This document shows, in pieces, positions 4,710 to 7,870 of a DNA stretch of 7,870 nt. Location of the stretch: the NCBI GenBank assembly GCA_947457085.1, contig CANGUS010000076.1, positions 1-7,870 of the forward strand. The letters are read 5' to 3'. A program made the position numbers and the translations under genes. The stretch comes from Bacteroidota bacterium (GTDB lineage: Bacteria > Bacteroidota > Bacteroidia > Chitinophagales > Chitinophagaceae). Numbering within the stretch: position 1 is the first letter of the stretch; every line of letters begins with the position of its first letter. The notes under the pieces were generated by a model that saw nothing but the letters and a program-made list of their open reading frames with translations, ran no database searches and was not told the DNA's origin.

Positions 4710-6416
4710 ATGATACAAAAACGCTGGACGATAAAAGAGGCTAATCCTGAATGGGCTCAATCATTATATGAATCTTTAAAAATTCATCCAGTTTTATGTA
4801 GAATTTTAGCTTCAAGAGGGGTCTCGAATTTTCAAGAAGCAAAAGATTTTTTTAGAACCGACGAAACACATTTGCTCAATCCTTTTTTAATGAAAGGAAT
4901 GCAAAAATCAATTGATCGAATTCATCAAGCCATTATCAATAACGAAAAGATTTTAATATATGGTGATTATGATGTGGATGGAACCACTTCTGTTGCTGTT
5001 GTGTATCAATTTTTTAAAACCATTATTAAATCAAATTCAATTATTGAATATTATATCCCTCATCGTTTTTTGGAAGGTTATGGTGTGTCTCAAAAGGGAA
5101 TAGATTATGCAATTGAACATAATTTTAAATTAATTATTACATTAGATTGTGGCATAAAATCAGTTGATTTAGTAGAATATGCAAATCAACATAATATTGA
5201 TACTATTATCAGTGATCATCATTTGCCGGGTGAAATTCTTCCCAATGCTTTTGCTATTTTAAATCCAAAACAACCTGATTGCCCTTATCCTTATAAAGAA
5301 TTATGTGGATGTGGTATTGGCTATAAAATTATTTCTGCTTATGCAGCTCAATATAACATTGATCAAGAAATTGTCAATTATCATTTAGACTTAGTCGCTA
5401 CCGCCATTGCAGCAGACATAGTACCAATCACCGGTGAAAATAGAACATTGTGCGTGTTAGGTTTGCAAAAAGCAAATCAAAAACCAAGCGTTCCTTTACA
5501 AGCTCTAAAAACTATCAGCAAACTCGAAAAAGAGTTTACGATTACTGATTTAGTATTTATAATTGCGCCTCGAGTAAATGCGGCTGGTAGAATGGATGAT
5601 GCTAAAAAAGCAGTAGAATTATTTATTGAATCTAATGTAGAAAAAGCAAAAGAACTCGCTTCTGTATTACAAGAAGACAATAATGATAGAAAAGATATTG
5701 ACAGAATGACGACCCTTGAAGCCTTGGACATGATTGCTGAAAAAGAGGAGTTTAAAAATAGAAAATCAACGGTTGTATATCATGAAAATTGGCATAAAGG
5801 CATTGTAGGAATTGTGGCATCAAGAATTATTGAACACCATTATAAACCCACTATCGTATTGACTTTATCGAATGGGAAAATAACCGGTTCGGCTCGCTCT
5901 ATCAAAGGCTTTAATATGTTTGAAGGGCTCAATCAATGTGCTGATTATTTAGAAAATTATGGGGGACATTATTTTGCAGCAGGCTTAACAATGAAAGAAG
6001 AAAATTTAGAATCTTTTAAAATGCGTTTCGATGAAGTAGTAAAAGCCACCGTTCCAGAGGAGTTGTTTTTCCCAGAAATTGAAGTCGATGCTGAAATTAA
6101 TTTCAATGATATCAATGAAAATTTTTTAAAAATATTAAATCAATTTGCACCACATGGTCCTGAGAATATGAAGCCTATTTTCATGACTAAACATGTTATG
6201 GACTATCAAGGTTTTTCAACTATTGTAAAAGAAAAACACGTACGATTTGTTGTATATCAAAATGGCAGCAAAACCATTAACGGAATTGGCTTTAACATGG
6301 CAGAAAAGATGGATGTAATAAAATCAAGACACTCATTTGAAATCTTATATCATATTGAAGAAAATATATGGAATGGCAACACTTCAATTCAATTAAAAGT
6401 CATTGATATTCGATAA
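4710..6416 (+). CDS. recJ: Single-stranded-DNA-specific exonuclease RecJ
   Basis: RecJ degrades single-stranded DNA 5' to 3' in the RecFOR recombination pathway, base-excision repair and mismatch repair. The 568 residues show the full DHH-DHHA1-OB plan. Motif I is YGDYDVDG at 84-91. Motif II includes LDCG at 145-148 (Asp146). The DHH motif is SDHH at 168-171. AADIVP is at 234-239 (Asp236). The motif APRVNAAGRMDDA is at 286-298. The DHHA1 part carries WHKGIVGIVASR at 361-372, GSARS at 393-397 and GGHYFAAG at 418-425. The C-terminal region from about 450 fits the OB-fold nucleic-acid-binding domain. The aspartates and histidines that bind Mn or Mg are all present, so the enzyme should be active. 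Length is normal for Bacteroidota RecJ. The ATG at 4710 gives the usual N-terminal sequence with RW...HPVLCRIL. Its last codons contain the promoter of the next gene. Confidence 0.96.
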   Translation: MIQKRWTIKEANPEWAQSLYESLKIHPVLCRILASRGVSNFQEAKDFFRTDETHLLNPFLMKGMQKSIDRIHQAIINNEKILIYGDYDVDGTTSVAVVYQFFKTIIKSNSIIEYYIPHRFLEGYGVSQKGIDYAIEHNFKLIITLDCGIKSVDLVEYANQHNIDTIISDHHLPGEILPNAFAILNPKQPDCPYPYKELCGCGIGYKIISAYAAQYNIDQEIVNYHLDLVATAIAADIVPITGENRTLCVLGLQKANQKPSVPLQALKTISKLEKEFTITDLVFIIAPRVNAAGRMDDAKKAVELFIESNVEKAKELASVLQEDNNDRKDIDRMTTLEALDMIAEKEEFKNRKSTVVYHENWHKGIVGIVASRIIEHHYKPTIVLTLSNGKITGSARSIKGFNMFEGLNQCADYLENYGGHYFAAGLTMKEENLESFKMRFDEVVKATVPEELFFPEIEVDAEINFNDINENFLKILNQFAPHGPENMKPIFMTKHVMDYQGFSTIVKEKHVRFVVYQNGSKTINGIGFNMAEKMDVIKSRHSFEILYHIEENIWNGNTSIQLKVIDIR

Positions 6417-6431
6417 TAAAAATTACATTTG
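6403..6431 (+). promoter_or_regulatory. Promoter of the cytochrome pair, overlapping the end of recJ
   Basis: TTG (6403-6405) is followed after 18 bp by TACATTTG (6424-6431). Both elements match the Bacteroidota consensus TTG-N(17-23)-TAnnTTTG without a mismatch, making this the most complete promoter in the window. The -33 element lies in the final codons of recJ and the -7 box just after its stop. Transcription would begin about 15 nt before the ATG at 6451. Confidence 0.6.
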
Positions 6432-6450
6432 ATAATCAAAATATTACAGC

Positions 6451-6825
6451 ATGAACAAATTTATTTATTCTCTAATCGCATTTGTTGGCATTTTAACAAT
6501 TTCGAATTGCTCTCCTAAAACAGTAAAAAATACTACTACTGAAAATAAAAATATTGAAACAGTAAATGTAGAAATTCCTTTCGGAAGTAAATCAATTGAA
6601 GAGCAAATGGATATTGTAAGAAGTATGGAAACAGAAGAGAATACAACAGATGGAGGACAAATCTATCAAGCTAATTGTGGTAAATGCCATGAATTTTTTC
6701 AACCAGATAGCAGAAATATTGGCAGTTGGATGAAAGTAATGAAAAGGATGTCAAAAGAGGCTAAATTAAGTGAACAACAGTACAAGTTGGTAAGTGTTTA
6801 TTTGAATTCAAAAGCCAAAGCTTAA
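6451..6825 (+). CDS. Mono-heme cytochrome c lipoprotein
   Basis: The 124-residue protein has a lipoprotein signal: a hydrophobic segment, then ISNC with Cys20 as the lipidated residue. The lipobox is slightly unusual in having Asn before the Cys. A polar, Thr/Asn/Glu-rich linker (21-47) precedes a small cytochrome c domain. The heme attachment site CGKCH is at 76-80, with His80 as proximal ligand. SWMKVMKRM at 92-100 offers Met97 or Met100 as the sixth ligand, and the protein ends with a helix like LSEQQYKLVSVYLNSKA. It probably carries electrons at the membrane facing the periplasm; its redox partner is unknown. It heads a two-gene operon with the following paralogue (20 nt gap; about 52% identical over 73 ungapped residues by my hand alignment). 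Confidence 0.82.
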   Translation: MNKFIYSLIAFVGILTISNCSPKTVKNTTTENKNIETVNVEIPFGSKSIEEQMDIVRSMETEENTTDGGQIYQANCGKCHEFFQPDSRNIGSWMKVMKRMSKEAKLSEQQYKLVSVYLNSKAKA

Positions 6826-6845
6826 TCGTATTTAATTCTTGTAAT

Positions 6846-7265
6846 ATGAAAAAGCCTATTTCATTTATAATGATTTTTACAATCATCTTATTTGTTGCTA
6901 AAACTTCTTCCAATGCTTTTAATCATCCTATTAAGCAAATTGAAAATGATACGTTGTTGTTTAGCAGCAAAAATGTTGAAAGTCAGTTGAAAGTGATAAG
7001 CAATTTTAAAACCAATGAAAATATAACTAAAGGCGAAGCCATATATACTGCAAATTGTGCTCGATGTCACAATCTTTTTATTCCAGAAAATAAAAATATA
7101 AATTCTTGGTTAAATGTGATGAAACGAATGGCACCATTAGCAGGACTCTCAGATGAAAATTATCAACTTGTTTGCGTTTATTTAAATTCTAAAGCATCTT
7201 TAAAAGAAATTGTAGAAGACTCAACCAAGAGGGAAAAATATATTTTTAGTCCACAACAATGGTAG
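6846..7265 (+). CDS. Mono-heme cytochrome c, soluble periplasmic paralogue
   Basis: The 139-residue protein begins with a signal peptide (MKKPISFIMIFTIILFVAK), with a likely signal peptidase I site after Ala24 (SNA|FN) and no lipobox, so it should be free in the periplasm. The heme site CARCH is at 71-75 with His75 as ligand. NSWLNVMKRM at 86-95 supplies a Met ligand (Met92 or Met95), and LSDENYQLVCVYLNSKA forms the last helix. Residues 45-117 align without gaps to the preceding lipoprotein cytochrome. It differs in its C-terminal tail of about 22 residues (LKEIVEDSTKREKYIFSPQQW) and in an extra Cys110. It is probably transcribed with the upstream gene, since no promoter box is seen in the 20-nt gap. 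Its electron-transfer partner is not visible here. Confidence 0.82.
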   Translation: MKKPISFIMIFTIILFVAKTSSNAFNHPIKQIENDTLLFSSKNVESQLKVISNFKTNENITKGEAIYTANCARCHNLFIPENKNINSWLNVMKRMAPLAGLSDENYQLVCVYLNSKASLKEIVEDSTKREKYIFSPQQW

Positions 7266-7345
7266 GCATTTAGATTTTAGATAAATGATAGTGAGATTTG
7301 AGGTATAAACTTTTTTCTCATAATAATGAAATCGTAATTGATAAA

Positions 7346-7729
7346 TTATCCTTCATTATAAAAACTCAATAAAGCCCCCACGTATGCATTGTCCCATCCA
7401 AAGCAAATGTCATCATAGGCTTCGTTAGGGATGTTGGTATGTCTGATTTCTAGGGATGTATTCTTTTTGTCTTCATGTAGTTTTATAGTAACGATAGAAG
7501 GCTCTTCTTGTTCACCAAAATACCATTCTTGCACAATTTTTTTACTGGGTTCAAATTCTAAATTCATACCACAAATGCTTCCATTCCACAATTCAAATTC
7601 TGTGTTTGGTTCAGCAATCATGATAGCATCTTCACCGCTCCATAATTTTATGGTGTGTGCATTGACCAATGCGGCATATAAAATTTCTGGTTCTACTGGG
7701 ATGCTGTAATATTTTTTAAAATCTTTCAT
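7346..7729 (-). CDS. SRPBCC / AHSA1-like (Hsp90 ATPase activator homologue) domain protein
   Basis: The 127-residue cytoplasmic protein is a single START-like helix-grip domain. It opens with a strand and helix, YYSIPVEPEILYAALVNAHTIKLWSG (about 8-32). The middle strands include FELWNGSICGMNLEFEP and KIVQEWYFGE, then VTIKLHEDKKNTSLEIRHTNIP. It ends with the family's long C-terminal helix with a conserved-type aromatic start (FGWDNAYVGALLSFY, about 110-124). These are the marks of the AHSA1 family, bacterial members of which bind hydrophobic ligands or have unknown roles. The name refers to eukaryotic Aha1 and is not evidence of Hsp90 activation here. The ATG directly abuts the TAA of the upstream gene (TAAATG, no spacing), so the two are probably one transcript with translational coupling. 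It converges on the cytochrome pair across an 80-bp gap. Confidence 0.8.
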   Translation of the reverse strand: MKDFKKYYSIPVEPEILYAALVNAHTIKLWSGEDAIMIAEPNTEFELWNGSICGMNLEFEPSKKIVQEWYFGEQEEPSIVTIKLHEDKKNTSLEIRHTNIPNEAYDDICFGWDNAYVGALLSFYNEG

Positions 7730-7870
7730 TTAGTTTTTAATAATTTTCGTAGAATATGTTTTTTCAGCTGTGGTTAATAATAAAATATATTCTCCTTTTG
7801 CCATATTATTTAATGCCGAAGATGTAAATGAATTAAAATATTTTTTGTTGTCTTTATACACACATTTTCC
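7730..7870 (-). CDS. C-terminal end of a probable T9SS-secreted protein (type A sorting domain), runs off right edge
   Basis: The minus strand has an open frame from the window edge to a TAA at 7730-7732, encoding 46 residues that are too short to stand out as an ORF. The sequence ends LNNMAKGEYILLLTTAEKTYSTKIIKN. This matches the end of type A (Por-type) sorting domains: a turn with Met/Leu-x-x-Gly-x-Tyr, a hydrophobic strand, a short turn, and a final Thr/Ser-x-K-I-I/V-K strand. Proteins with this tail pass the outer membrane through the type IX secretion system, where the domain is removed and the protein anchored or released. The catalytic or binding part lies outside the window, so its function cannot be given. 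The SRPBCC gene follows with no spacing. Confidence 0.75.
   Translation of the reverse strand, partial: GKCVYKDNKKYFNSFTSSALNNMAKGEYILLLTTAEKTYSTKIIKN

Noticed and set aside
5477..5731. Minus-strand open frame opposite recJ
   Set aside because: Antisense to the conserved RecJ APRVNAAGR region; Ser-rich shadow translation.
6888..7070. Minus-strand open frame opposite the second cytochrome
   Set aside because: Antisense to the signal peptide and the region leading up to the heme site of a well-supported gene.
7267..7320. Weak inverted repeats in the convergent gap (CATTTA/TAAATG at 7267-7287; TGAGA/TCTCA at 7292-7320)
   Set aside because: Arms of only 5-6 mostly AT pairs with long loops are expected by chance in such AT-rich DNA; not enough for a bidirectional terminator call.
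7431..7709. Plus-strand open frame opposite the SRPBCC gene
   Set aside because: The minus-strand product has a full domain pattern; this frame has none.
1..7870. Mobile element, CRISPR array, tRNA/rRNA or defence system
   Set aside because: No transposase or integrase, no regularly spaced repeats, no cloverleaf or rRNA-like sequence, and no defence-type domains were seen; gene content is housekeeping and envelope functions.

Overview
The window is ordinary chromosomal DNA of a Bacteroidota bacterium. By eye it is strongly AT-rich. Several starts have the Bacteroidota-type -7 promoter element TAnnTTTG just upstream, Shine-Dalgarno sequences are not evident, signal peptides end in A-Q or similar, and a fragment at the right edge looks like a type IX secretion (T9SS) C-terminal sorting domain. 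The protein families (a GlmM-like mutase starting with an SGIRGT motif, RecJ, a ZIP transporter, a PAP2 phosphatase, an AHSA1/SRPBCC protein and small c-type cytochromes) fit Bacteroidota. I cannot place it more precisely than a Chitinophagia- or Sphingobacteriia-like lineage.

Layout from left to right. Minus strand: the N-terminal part of an exported protein (1-182), then the phosphosugar mutase glmM (279-1673). A 79-bp divergent intergenic region (1674-1752) carries two exact -7 boxes placed symmetrically inside a 31-bp near-palindrome. Plus strand: a class I SAM methyltransferase (1753-2484), a PAP2 phosphatase (2606-3175), a ZIP metal transporter (3197-3931), an outer-membrane beta-barrel protein (3995-4651), recJ (4710-6416), and two tandem paralogous mono-heme cytochromes c (6451-6825, a lipoprotein; 6846-7265, a soluble periplasmic form). 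Convergent on the minus strand: an AHSA1/SRPBCC protein (7346-7729) whose ATG directly abuts the TAA stop of a T9SS-substrate gene (7730-7870) that runs off the right edge.

The genes do not form one pathway. They are housekeeping and envelope functions: cell-wall sugar precursor, lipid phosphate hydrolysis, metal uptake, DNA repair and periplasmic electron transfer. Most plus-strand genes seem to have their own promoter, often very close to the start codon. The only convincing short operons are the cytochrome pair and the T9SS-substrate/SRPBCC pair; PAP2 and ZIP may also be read through together.

I saw no mobile element, CRISPR array, tRNA or rRNA, and no clear new multi-gene system. The best candidate for new biology is the symmetric divergent promoter/operator between glmM and the methyltransferase. 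Next come the structured intergenic region before PAP2, the near-leaderless ZIP gene, and the duplicated cytochromes with different predicted anchoring.
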